Assembly: GCF_001421515.1 (NCBI RefSeq) | Contig: NZ_LMKM01000037.1 | Coordinates: forward strand, 124,001-188,000 | DNA from: Pedobacter sp. Leaf216 | GTDB lineage: Bacteria > Bacteroidota > Bacteroidia > Sphingobacteriales > Sphingobacteriaceae | Length of the DNA: 64,000 bases | Direction of reading: 5' to 3' | Shown here: positions 55,915 to 63,619 of the stretch, one piece after another | Layout of the letters: each line of letters begins with the position of its first letter | Numbering within the stretch: the first letter of the stretch is position 1 | The notes under the pieces: model-generated | Seen by the model: the letters and a program-made list of their open reading frames with translations, nothing else | Told to the model about the DNA's origin: nothing | Database searches by the model: none | Made by a program: the position numbers and the translations under genes

Positions 55915-55992
55915 CAAAAGTATTACCACAGTGTTAACTGTAGATTAGGTATTAATTAATGTTACTTTACCTTAAGGTTAATTACAGGTTAA
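55915..55992 (-). promoter_or_regulatory. Six phased xxTTAA half-sites and -7 element of the TonB receptor
   Basis: On the plus strand every 11 bp: TGTTAA (55932), GATTAG (55943), AATTAA (55954), CTTTAC (55965), GGTTAA (55976), GGTTAA (55987). On the minus strand this array ends 9 bp before TACTTTTG (55915-55922), an exact TANNTTTG -7 element, with no -33 in between. The layout is that of an OmpR/PhoB-family activator site. Confidence 0.55.
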
Positions 55993-56005
55993 CAACTTTT
56001 TTAAC

Positions 56006-56521
56006 TCAGTACCTGATACCTGTTTTTTTGCAAATGAAGTGCAATAACCAGATCGGGCCTATTAACAAGAATTTAACATCATCAAGAAAAGATGGCTTTT
56101 TTCCTTCAATTTTATGCCCTATAAACTGACCTGCCCAGGCAGCCACAAATATTGCAGCATAAATGGCATAAGCAGTTCCACTCCCTAAACCAACGGCCTG
56201 TTCAATTTTAACAATGATGTAACTCATCAGGCCTACCACCCAAATCATCATAAAAAACAGTACAGGTGATAAAGTAAAGTAATAATAAAGGCTAAATGCC
56301 AGCAGGAAAGATGCCCAGTTAAAAAAACCGTTATAGCTACCCAGAAAGCCAAGGTGCGGAAAAGGAATCTGCCAGATTAACCCCAATAAGCTAAATACAA
56401 TTAATGGAACACAGATCCAATGCACCAGTTTGTTGGTTGGATTTTGGTGACTTTCGGCATACTTATCAAAAAGTACATCTACAGGCCGTTTCGGTTCTAT
56501 TGTTATGGATTGCTTGCTCAT
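56006..56521 (-). CDS. Mpo1-like (DUF962) membrane protein
   Basis: A 171-residue protein with four hydrophobic helices (about 35-55, 62-80, 95-112, 118-140) and the DUF962 motif ESHQNPTNKLVHWICVPLIVFS, which holds conserved His residues, plus HKIEGKKPSFLDD near the end, containing the second His. Yeast Mpo1 is an iron dioxygenase that removes a carbon from 2-hydroxy fatty acids; the bacterial role is inferred only from family. ATG 56521 (MSKQS) is preferred. Stops 14 bp before the phased half-sites of the TonB receptor. Confidence 0.88.
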   Translation of the reverse strand: MSKQSITIEPKRPVDVLFDKYAESHQNPTNKLVHWICVPLIVFSLLGLIWQIPFPHLGFLGSYNGFFNWASFLLAFSLYYYFTLSPVLFFMMIWVVGLMSYIIVKIEQAVGLGSGTAYAIYAAIFVAAWAGQFIGHKIEGKKPSFLDDVKFLLIGPIWLLHFICKKTGIRY

Positions 56522-56583
56522 TATGTAAAAATAAAAAAAAGCGATGGAATATCCATCGCTTAATACTTTGTTTATTAAACCGT

Positions 56584-56697
56584 TCGTCATGCTGAATTTA
56601 TTTTATCAGCAGTTTTTATGGTTTTAAGGTCAGATAGCTACTTCGTGGTCAGCATCTTTTCTATAAATACATCCTGAAACGAGTTCAGGATGACGAT
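56584..56697. repeat. GTCATCCTGAAACGAGTTCAGGATGACG-type repeat, copy A
   Basis: GTCATGCTGAATTTATTTTATCAGC (56586-56610, in part) ... ATCCTGAAACGAGTTCAGGATGACG (56671-56695, in part), with inner CATCCTGAA/TTCAGGATG inverted repeat. Part of a repeat common in spacers of this phylum. A related copy lies at 58488-58551. Confidence 0.8.
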
Positions 56698-56701
56698 TAA
56701 C

Positions 56702-58273
56702 TTATTTAGCAAATGCTACTGAACGGGTTTCTCTGATTACCGTAACCTTGATCTGACCAGGGTAAGTCATTTCGGTTTGGATACGGGTAGAAATATCTGC
56801 AGCTAAAAGTTCTGCCTGTGCATCAGTAATGCGTTCGCTTTCTACAATCACGCGTAATTCTCTACCTGCCTGGATAGCAAATGTTTTCTCCACACCTGGA
56901 TAAGATAAGGCCAGTTCTTCTAAATCTTTCAGGCGTTTAATATAACTTTCTACCACCTCACGGCGTGCACCCGGACGGGCACCAGAGATCGCATCACATG
57001 CCTGAATAATTGGAGAAATCATTGAAGTCATCTCAATTTCATCGTGGTGGGCACCAATTGCATTACAAATTTCAGGATGTTCTTTATATTTTTCGGCCAG
57101 TTGCATCCCTAAAATTGCGTGTGGCAATTCGGGATTATCATCAGGCACTTTACCTATATCGTGTAATAAACCTGCGCGTTTGGCCATTTTGGCATTTAAA
57201 CCTAATTCGGCAGCCATTGTAGCACAGAAATTTGCAACCTCGCGCGAGTGATGTAACAAATTTTGACCATAAGATGAACGGTAACGCATACGGCCAACCA
57301 TACGGATCAGCTCAGGATGCAAACCATGGATACCTAAATCGATTACAGTACGCTCACCAATTTCAACGATTTCATCTTCGATCTGTTTTTTGGTTTTGGC
57401 AACAATCTCTTCAATACGTGCCGGGTGGATACGTCCGTCGGTTACCAAACGGTGTAAGGCCAAACGTGCAATTTCTCTTCTTACAGGATCAAAACCTGAT
57501 AAAATAATAGCTTCCGGTGTATCGTCTACAATAATCTCAATGCCGGTAGCTGCCTCTAAAGCACGGATATTTCTACCTTCTCTACCAATAACGCGTCCTT
57601 TTATCTCGTCACTTTCGATATGGAAAATGGATACTGAGTTTTCAATAGCAGCTTCGGTAGCGGTACGTTGAATGGTTTGGATAACCACTTTTTTAGCTTC
57701 TTTACTTGCGGTAAGTTTTGCTTCGTCTACAATATCCTTTATCTGGATCATTGCCTGTGTACGGGCAACTTCTTTCAGGTTTTCTACCAATTGGTTTTTA
57801 GCTTCATCTGCTGATAAACCTGCAATGGTTTCCAATTGTGTTAAATGCTGATTTTTTAGTACCTCAACTTCTTCTTGCTTTTTAACGGCAATTTCAGTTT
57901 GTTTTTCGAGGTTAACTTTTTGTTTATCGAGTTCCTGCTCTTTTTTATTAAAATTTTCCATGCGCTGATTTACCGATTGCTCTTTCTGCTTCATGGTATT
58001 TTCGCGTTGGTTAATGTTGTTGTTTTTAGCATTCACTTCTTGCTCATGCTCAGCTTTCATTTGCAAAAACTTCTCTTTTGCTTCTAAAAGTTTATTCTTT
58101 TTTAAAATTTCTGCATTGTTCTCTGCATCTTTTAAAATCTTTTTCACTTTGTTCTGTGCAGCAACTTCCTGCTGTTTAAGCAAGTTGCGCAGGAGGAATC
58201 TTCCTACCACTACTCCGATAGCAATACCCGCTATAACGGCAAATACGTATCCTAATATTTCAACTATTTCCAT
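56702..58273 (-). CDS. rny: Ribonuclease Y
   Basis: A 523-residue membrane-anchored endoribonuclease starting mRNA decay. N-terminal membrane helix (MEIVEILGYVFAVIAGIAIGVVVG in part), a long coiled coil (about 30-170), a KH RNA-binding domain (GRVIGREGRNIRALEAATGIEI, about 220-245), and an HD domain with LLHDIGKVPDDNPELPH (about 360). Start ATG 58273 is 14 bp past the terminator of the probable 6S RNA. The gene order pheT-hypothetical-zapA-6S-rny is conserved in relatives (inference). Confidence 0.97.
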   Translation of the reverse strand: MEIVEILGYVFAVIAGIAIGVVVGRFLLRNLLKQQEVAAQNKVKKILKDAENNAEILKKNKLLEAKEKFLQMKAEHEQEVNAKNNNINQRENTMKQKEQSVNQRMENFNKKEQELDKQKVNLEKQTEIAVKKQEEVEVLKNQHLTQLETIAGLSADEAKNQLVENLKEVARTQAMIQIKDIVDEAKLTASKEAKKVVIQTIQRTATEAAIENSVSIFHIESDEIKGRVIGREGRNIRALEAATGIEIIVDDTPEAIILSGFDPVRREIARLALHRLVTDGRIHPARIEEIVAKTKKQIEDEIVEIGERTVIDLGIHGLHPELIRMVGRMRYRSSYGQNLLHHSREVANFCATMAAELGLNAKMAKRAGLLHDIGKVPDDNPELPHAILGMQLAEKYKEHPEICNAIGAHHDEIEMTSMISPIIQACDAISGARPGARREVVESYIKRLKDLEELALSYPGVEKTFAIQAGRELRVIVESERITDAQAELLAADISTRIQTEMTYPGQIKVTVIRETRSVAFAK

Positions 58274-58287
58274 TTTGTTTTTTAAGT

Positions 58288-58463
58288 AAAAAAAAAACCG
58301 CAACTAATTTTTAAAGTCTCATACATTTTAAACCTCAACTAAGCATAATTAGGGTTTAAGCCATTTTCAGGTGCCATAGCAGATGAAATACGCCCTCTTA
58401 ACCCTATAGATATTGAAGTGTTAAGTTTTATAAAATTTGAAACTCAAAAACTAGCTGCGGCTA
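58288..58463 (-). ncRNA. ssrS: Probable 6S RNA (6S-Flavo type)
   Basis: On the minus strand CCGCAGCTAGTTTTTGAGTTT (5' side, 58440-58460 in part) pairs over 17 or more bp, with G-U pairs, with the 3' side AAAAATTAGTTGCGG (58298-58312), then a run of ten U. A second stem pairs TAGGGTTAAG (58397-58406) with CTTAAACCCTA (58350-58360), one-base bulge. The closed terminal stem, open central bubble and apical stem are the 6S design that mimics an open promoter to hold RNA polymerase. Position between zapA and rny also fits. I could not compare with a covariance model. Confidence 0.7.
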
Positions 58464-58487
58464 TGTTTTTATGCTAAATATTGGCCC

Positions 58488-58551
58488 CGTCATCCCGAAC
58501 ATATTTCAGGATCTTATAAATTTAGTCTCTGAAACGAGTTCAGAGTGACGA
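58488..58551. repeat. GTCATCCTGAA-type repeat, copy B
   Basis: GTCATCCCGAACATATTTCAGGATC ... CTGAAACGAGTTCAGAGTGACG (quoted in pieces) is the same design as copy A at 56584-56697, in the spacer between zapA and the probable 6S RNA. Confidence 0.75.
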
Positions 58552-58570
58552 ATTGCCGAAAGAACGAACC

Positions 58571-58861
58571 TTATTTTGAAAAGAAATTATTGAGTAAAAC
58601 ATCCAATTCTTCAACTTTATCAGCAACAGCAGTATCCTGGTTTTGTACTTTATTTTCTGTTCTTAATACGGCGGTTGCATAATGCAAAACTGCCATAGAA
58701 AGAAGGTCCTGCTTATCTCTAACCGCATAATTATCCTGGTAATCTTTTATGCGCTCATTGATCATTTTTGCTGCCCGTCTCACAATTTCTTCCTCTTCCA
58801 TATTCACCTTTAACGGATAAATACGGTCGGAAATGGTTATTTTAATCGAGATTTCTCCCAT
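58571..58861 (-). CDS. zapA: Cell division protein ZapA
   Basis: A 96-residue protein with the ZapA pattern: ISIKITISDRIYPLKVNMEEEEIVRRAAKMINERI (about 4-38, in part), and a C-terminal coiled coil (VADKVEELDVLLNNFF). ZapA bundles FtsZ filaments at the division site. The short, two-part design and position beside a small coiled-coil gene are usual. Confidence 0.85.
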   Translation of the reverse strand: MGEISIKITISDRIYPLKVNMEEEEIVRRAAKMINERIKDYQDNYAVRDKQDLLSMAVLHYATAVLRTENKVQNQDTAVADKVEELDVLLNNFFSK

Positions 58862-58894
58862 TGTTTAGCTTAGTTTCTGATTTCTTTGCATCAT

Positions 58895-59185
58895 TTATTT
58901 TTTTAATAATGCAATACTTTTATCAATCTCACGCACAAAATCGTTAATTTTTTGTTTAATATCAAGCGACTTTTCACTTGTTCCCTCAATACTTTTTGCC
59001 AATTTTGTAACCCTCAGTTTTTCGTCGAGTTCTACATTTTTGCCTTTAGCCGTATCAAGTGCAACTTTTAACGATTGATTTTCAAGCTTTAATAAATCAT
59101 TTTCTTCCTGTAGCGCATTACATAACTCAATTACCCGAGCCGTTTTTTGTAATACTTTATCTAATTGATCTGCAACAGAAGTCAT
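58895..59185 (-). CDS. Coiled-coil protein next to zapA
   Basis: A 96-residue protein that is nearly all coiled coil (LCNALQEENDLLKLENQSLKVALDTAKGKNVELDEKLRV in part, about 22-60) plus a second helix (KQKINDFVREIDKSIALLKK). In relatives a protein of this kind lies between pheT and zapA; a division-apparatus partner, possibly ZapB-like in behaviour, is plausible but not proven. 31 bp after pheT, 33 bp before zapA. Confidence 0.6.
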   Translation of the reverse strand: MTSVADQLDKVLQKTARVIELCNALQEENDLLKLENQSLKVALDTAKGKNVELDEKLRVTKLAKSIEGTSEKSLDIKQKINDFVREIDKSIALLKK

Positions 59186-59216
59186 GAATTTATTTCTAAA
59201 AATACGAATTTATATT

Positions 59217-61616
59217 TTATTTCCTAATTTCTGCACCAGCTTGTGCCGTTAAATTGGCAATTAGCTTTTGCATTGTATTTTCAATCTGCTTATCGGTTAA
59301 GGTTTGTTCCTCATCCTGCAAAATGAAATTTAAGGCATATGATTTTTTACCTTCAGGTAGTTTATCGCCAACATATACATCAAATACACCAACCTCTTTA
59401 ATTAGTTTTTTGTCAGTTTTAAAAGCAATTCCTTTCAAAGTATCAAACGTTACGTTTTGATCTATCAACAAAGAAAGATCACGACGTACCTGCGGGTATT
59501 TTGAAACTTCTTTATTTATGATTCTGTTTTTCTTCACAATATCCAACAGAGCAGCCCAGTCAAAATCTGCATAAAAAACTTCGGCATTTACATCGGCCAC
59601 CTTACGGTCGGCTTTTGATGCAGCTCCGAAACTCACCAGCGTTTTATCTCCACGGAAATATTTAATGCCATATGCAAAATTTTCATCATTTAAAGTATCA
59701 GTCTGGTAGCTTGCAATGCCCAAACGGGAAATGATCGCATCTACAGCCGACTTTAAATTGTAAAAAGTAGATGATTTGGTATTATGGTTCCACTGCTCGC
59801 TTTGCTTTGCACCAGAAATTAACAACATTAACCTGGGGCGCTCTACATACTTCTCATTAATTAAATGGTAGGTTTTACCGAACTCATAAAATTTAACATC
59901 AGCATTTTTACGGTTTTGATTATAAGCAACACTTTCTAAAGCAGGCATCAATAAATTTTGGCGCATTACATTTAAATCGCTGCTTAAAGGATTTAAAATA
60001 AATACAGCCTCATCTAAATTTTTAGAGTAGGTAGATTTGGTTAAAGAGTTACACATAATTTCTGCATAACCGTTAGCAGTTAGCATATCGGCAATTACAT
60101 TGTGTGTATTTTCTTTTTCGGGCTTGGTACTGTATGAAAGTGATGCATTTACCTTTGCCGGAATTTCGATATTGTTATAGCCGTAAATACGCAATACTTC
60201 TTCTGTAATATCACACTCACGGGTAACATCAACTTTAAATGATGGTACTCTTAAGGCCAGGGTATCATCTGAGGTATTGTTTGCCGAAATACCCAAAGCA
60301 GTAATGATGTGTTTAATTTCTGCTGAAGGGATATTTGCGCCGATTAATTTATTAATGTTGGTGTAACTTACCTCAAACTCAAACGGCTTGATGTGGCTTG
60401 GGTAGATATCAGAAATTGAAGATGAAATTTCGCCACCAGCAAGTTCTTTAATTAATAATGCGGCATATTTTAATGCTGTAACCGTAATTTCAGGATCGGT
60501 ACCACGTTCGTAACGGAAAGAAGCATCGGTTTTTAAGCCATGCCTTTTAGAAGTTTTACGTACAGAAACTGAATTGAAATATGCACTTTCTAAAAAAATA
60601 TTTTTTGTATTGTCATCAACTCCTGAAGATTTACCACCAAAAACACCTGCAATACACATTGGTGCTTCAGTATTGCAGATCATTAAATCATCGGCACTTA
60701 ACTTACGCTCAACACCATCAATTGTTATAAAAGGTGTGCCTTCGGCAACTTTTTTTACGAGTACTTTTCCGCCGGCAATTTTATCGGCGTCGAAAGCATG
60801 TAGCGGCTGGCCTAAACCATGTAATAGATAATTGGTAATATCAACCACATTATTAATCGGGCGTAAACCGATAACTTTCAATTTATCTTTTAACCACTCT
60901 GGTGATTCTTTAACTGTAACTCCAGAAATTGTAACACTACTATAACGCGGACAAGCGGCTAAATCTTCTACCTCTACCGGAATAACAAGATTTTCGTTGT
61001 CTGTTTTGAAAGCAGATAGATCCGGCATTTCATATTCGCTTCTGAAATAAGCTGCTAAATCTCTCGCCACACCTAAATGCGAAGCCGCATCGGCACGGTT
61101 AGGTGTTAAGCCAATTTCAAAAACATAATCATCATCCATTTTAAAATGATCTTTTGCACGGATACCTACCTCAGTATCTTCAGCAAGGATCATAATGCCA
61201 TCGTGAGATTTACCTAAACCAATTTCATCTTCGGCACAGATCATGCCCTGCGAAAGTTCTCCCCTGATTTTTGATTCTTTAATTTTAAAAGGTTCGCCTT
61301 CCAAAGGATAAACAGTTGTACCAACGGTGGCTACCACCACTTTCTGACCAGCGCCTACGTTTGGTGCACCACAAACAATCTGAAGATTTTCGTTACCGCC
61401 AACATTTACGGTGGTAATGCGCAAACGATCGGCATTGGGATGCTGCACACAGGTTAAAACTTCGCCGATTACCAAACCCTCAAGGCCGCCTACTACAGGC
61501 TGCACTTTTTCTACACTTTCTACTTCCAAACCTACATTGGTAAGGATTAATGAAAGCTCCTGAGGTGTTTTATCAATTTGTACGAATTGTTTTAACCAGT
61601 TATATGATATTTTCAT
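59217..61616 (-). CDS. pheT: Phenylalanine-tRNA ligase beta subunit
   Basis: A 799-residue subunit. N-terminal tRNA-binding EMAP-like domain (about 40-155: VIGEVLTCVQHPNADRLRITTVNVGG in part), the B3/B4 editing region (RPINNVVDITNYLLHGLGQPLHAFDADKI), B5 DNA-binding-fold region and the C-terminal anticodon-binding FDX-ACB domain (KYPQVRRDLSLLIDQNVTFDTL...). It forms the alpha2-beta2 enzyme with PheS; pheS is not in the window. First gene of the pheT-hypothetical-zapA unit. Confidence 0.97.
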   Translation of the reverse strand: MKISYNWLKQFVQIDKTPQELSLILTNVGLEVESVEKVQPVVGGLEGLVIGEVLTCVQHPNADRLRITTVNVGGNENLQIVCGAPNVGAGQKVVVATVGTTVYPLEGEPFKIKESKIRGELSQGMICAEDEIGLGKSHDGIMILAEDTEVGIRAKDHFKMDDDYVFEIGLTPNRADAASHLGVARDLAAYFRSEYEMPDLSAFKTDNENLVIPVEVEDLAACPRYSSVTISGVTVKESPEWLKDKLKVIGLRPINNVVDITNYLLHGLGQPLHAFDADKIAGGKVLVKKVAEGTPFITIDGVERKLSADDLMICNTEAPMCIAGVFGGKSSGVDDNTKNIFLESAYFNSVSVRKTSKRHGLKTDASFRYERGTDPEITVTALKYAALLIKELAGGEISSSISDIYPSHIKPFEFEVSYTNINKLIGANIPSAEIKHIITALGISANNTSDDTLALRVPSFKVDVTRECDITEEVLRIYGYNNIEIPAKVNASLSYSTKPEKENTHNVIADMLTANGYAEIMCNSLTKSTYSKNLDEAVFILNPLSSDLNVMRQNLLMPALESVAYNQNRKNADVKFYEFGKTYHLINEKYVERPRLMLLISGAKQSEQWNHNTKSSTFYNLKSAVDAIISRLGIASYQTDTLNDENFAYGIKYFRGDKTLVSFGAASKADRKVADVNAEVFYADFDWAALLDIVKKNRIINKEVSKYPQVRRDLSLLIDQNVTFDTLKGIAFKTDKKLIKEVGVFDVYVGDKLPEGKKSYALNFILQDEEQTLTDKQIENTMQKLIANLTAQAGAEIRK

Positions 61617-61620
61617 TTAA

Positions 61621-61770
61621 TGAGATTTGAGATTCCAGACAGGAGATTTGAGACTTGGAAGGCCTGTAATCTTCAATCTGGATTTATAAAATGCAAAGAT
61701 ATTATTTAAAGCTTAAAGGAGAAAGCTAAATTATTGAGATTTGAGATTCCAGACAGGAGATTGGAGACTT
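61621..61770. repeat. Pair of 36-bp direct repeats
   Basis: TGAGATTTGAGATTCCAGACAGGAGATTTGAGACTT-type copies (shown only as pieces) at 61621-61656 and 61735-61770, one mismatch, 114 bp apart. A stretch AAAGCTTAAAGGAGAAAGC between them recalls the AAAGC palindromes elsewhere. Confidence 0.85.
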
Positions 61771-61811
61771 ACGATGACTAAAACCCTGATTCAGGCACAC
61801 AATATAAATGA

Positions 61812-62006
61812 TTAATGGTTAATATGCAGATTGGAAAGAATGACTGCGCATGCCCCTGCACCAATAACCAACATAATTACGGAGGCAATTACCAGTTTAA
61901 GGCCTGGTTTAACCGGCTGATTTTTTACTGCCTTAATGATGATCTGGATGATACCAACCACAAAAAGCAACACAGCAACTACCCAATAAACGATAAAAAT
62001 TCCCAT
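61812..62006 (-). CDS. Two-helix membrane protein, paralogue 2
   Basis: A 64-residue protein of two membrane helices (VYWVVAVLLFVVGIIQIIIKAV and LKLVIASVIMLVIGAGACAVIL, in part) joined by a short basic loop (KNQPVKPG). It is a clear paralogue of the preceding gene product, sharing LLFVVGIIQIII.., PVK.GLKL.I.SVIM..IG.GACAV. Lies 17 bp after that gene, last of the lgt-like/radical SAM operon. Function unknown. Confidence 0.7.
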   Translation of the reverse strand: MGIFIVYWVVAVLLFVVGIIQIIIKAVKNQPVKPGLKLVIASVIMLVIGAGACAVILSNLHINH

Positions 62007-62023
62007 AATACTTAAGCTGGATA

Positions 62024-62218
62024 TTAACTGTTGGCAAGCAATACGGCACAGGCCCCAAAACCGATTACCACCATAATCACTGAGATGATAATTAACTTTA
62101 ATCCGGCTTTTACAGGCTCATTTCTTGATGATTTTACGATGATCTGGATAATGCCAACAATAAAAAGAACAATTGCGGTTAAACAATAAATTACAAATAA
62201 GCCGAACAAACCACCCAT
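62024..62218 (-). CDS. Two-helix membrane protein, paralogue 1
   Basis: A 64-residue protein with two membrane helices (FGLFVIYCLTAIVLFIVGIIQIIVK and AGLKLIIISVIMVVIGFGACAVLL, in part), starting 1 bp after the radical SAM stop codon. The lone Cys and Gly-rich second helix are shared with paralogue 2. Its tight coupling to the radical SAM gene suggests a functional link. Function unknown. Confidence 0.72.
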   Translation of the reverse strand: MGGLFGLFVIYCLTAIVLFIVGIIQIIVKSSRNEPVKAGLKLIIISVIMVVIGFGACAVLLANS

Positions 62219-62219
62219 A

Positions 62220-63614
62220 TCAATTCATATTTAATTTTTCCCTGATTAAATCTATTTTATTATCGCGATAAAAAATATTCATGGTTTCAAATGGAACTAT
62301 TTTGTATTTATCGCTTACAATGTGCACACAGGATTTTTTAACTGCACGTACATCAAAATCCAAAGGATCCATAAAATTCATAATGATAATGCGGAATAAA
62401 TTATCATAACTCAAATTATCCGATTTTACTCTTGGCAAACAGCACATCAGCTCGCCAAAAGTATCTTCTGCACAATCTACCGAAACGCCTGTGCTAAAAA
62501 GATTCAGCATGTGTTCTTTCAGTTTTTCATCATGTTCGAAAACAATGGTATTTTTTGAATTGTTCAATAAATCTTCCGGATTGATCAAATGTGTCATCGG
62601 AATTACTTCATCACCAATTTTTAAAGCGTAAGCCATGCAGAGCGCATCAGGGTTGCAAGGCACCGGAATTAAATCCTGTGGGGTAAAAGTGGGGTACTGC
62701 TCATAAATTTTTCTTCGTACCTCTGTAAGGGTAATCCTTCCCTGCTGATCGTTATAATCATCATTTCTACCTGCTACTTGTGTAGGCTGAAAAGTAACGC
62801 CACGCACACATTTCTGCTTTAGTGCGTAATCCAGTATATCGCCAATTTCGTGGTCGTTTAAACCGTTTTGCAAGGTAACCACCAGTGTTGTTGATACATT
62901 GAATTGGTTTAAATGATCGATGGCTTTTCTCCTTACCTCAGTTAGATCCTCACCTCTTAGCTTGGTTAATACTTCGGCACTAAAACTATCAAACTGGAGA
63001 TATATTTCGAAATCGGGCATGTAAGTGGCTAATTTCTCAACGAAGTTAATGTCTTTCGCAATTCTGATCCCATTGGTATTTACCATTAAATGTTTGATGG
63101 GTTTGGTTTTGGCAAGATCAAGGATCTTAAAAAATTCGGGATGAACAGTTGGCTCTCCTCCTGAAAGCTGAACCACATCCGGCTCGCCCTCATTGGCCAC
63201 TACAACATCCATCATGCGTTCAATCTCTTCAAGCGTGCGGTGCCTGCCATAACTTGGAGATGACATGGCATAACAGGTTGGGCATGCAAGGTTACAGCGA
63301 TCTGTTACTTCGATAACGGTTAAACAGGAATGCTGCTCATGATCGGTACATAAACCACAATCGTACGGACAACCATAATGCACTTTGGTATTAAATTTAA
63401 GTGGCATTTCGGATTGCTTATTGTAATTTCTGATCTGCTTATAATAATCTACATCATCGGCAATCATCACTTTGCTATCGCCGTGGGTTCTGCAGTTTTT
63501 CAGCATAAATACTTTTGCATCCTGAAAAACAATTTTGGCATCGCAAAGCTGTAAGCATTCTGGACAAAGACTTTTGGTGTAATCGTAGTATATATAATCT
63601 CTGGTATTGGCCAT
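62220..63614 (-). CDS. Radical SAM protein of the Tes/MJ0619-like family
   Basis: A 464-residue radical SAM enzyme. The SAM-binding Fe-S cluster motif is C107-x3-C111-x2-C114 (DRCNLACPTCYA), followed by SGGEPTVHPEF near 151-161. Two further Cys clusters precede it: C17, C20, C24, C41 (LCPECLQLCDA and NCRTHG) and C82, C86, C89 with H92 (GCPYDCGLCTDH). This three-cluster layout is that of archaeal MJ0619/Tes proteins, which join lipid tails or have been tied to methylation. Co-operonic with an Lgt-like protein and two small membrane proteins, so a lipid or lipoprotein substrate is the best guess. Substrate unknown. Confidence 0.8.
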   Translation of the reverse strand: MANTRDYIYYDYTKSLCPECLQLCDAKIVFQDAKVFMLKNCRTHGDSKVMIADDVDYYKQIRNYNKQSEMPLKFNTKVHYGCPYDCGLCTDHEQHSCLTVIEVTDRCNLACPTCYAMSSPSYGRHRTLEEIERMMDVVVANEGEPDVVQLSGGEPTVHPEFFKILDLAKTKPIKHLMVNTNGIRIAKDINFVEKLATYMPDFEIYLQFDSFSAEVLTKLRGEDLTEVRRKAIDHLNQFNVSTTLVVTLQNGLNDHEIGDILDYALKQKCVRGVTFQPTQVAGRNDDYNDQQGRITLTEVRRKIYEQYPTFTPQDLIPVPCNPDALCMAYALKIGDEVIPMTHLINPEDLLNNSKNTIVFEHDEKLKEHMLNLFSTGVSVDCAEDTFGELMCCLPRVKSDNLSYDNLFRIIIMNFMDPLDFDVRAVKKSCVHIVSDKYKIVPFETMNIFYRDNKIDLIREKLNMN

Positions 63615-63619
63615 ATTGC

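Noticed and set aside
55894..55929. GTG 55929 as the start of the TonB receptor
   Set aside because: The -7 element TACTTTTG (55915-55922) lies downstream of it, so the transcript probably starts after this codon; TTG 55893 gives a normal signal peptide.
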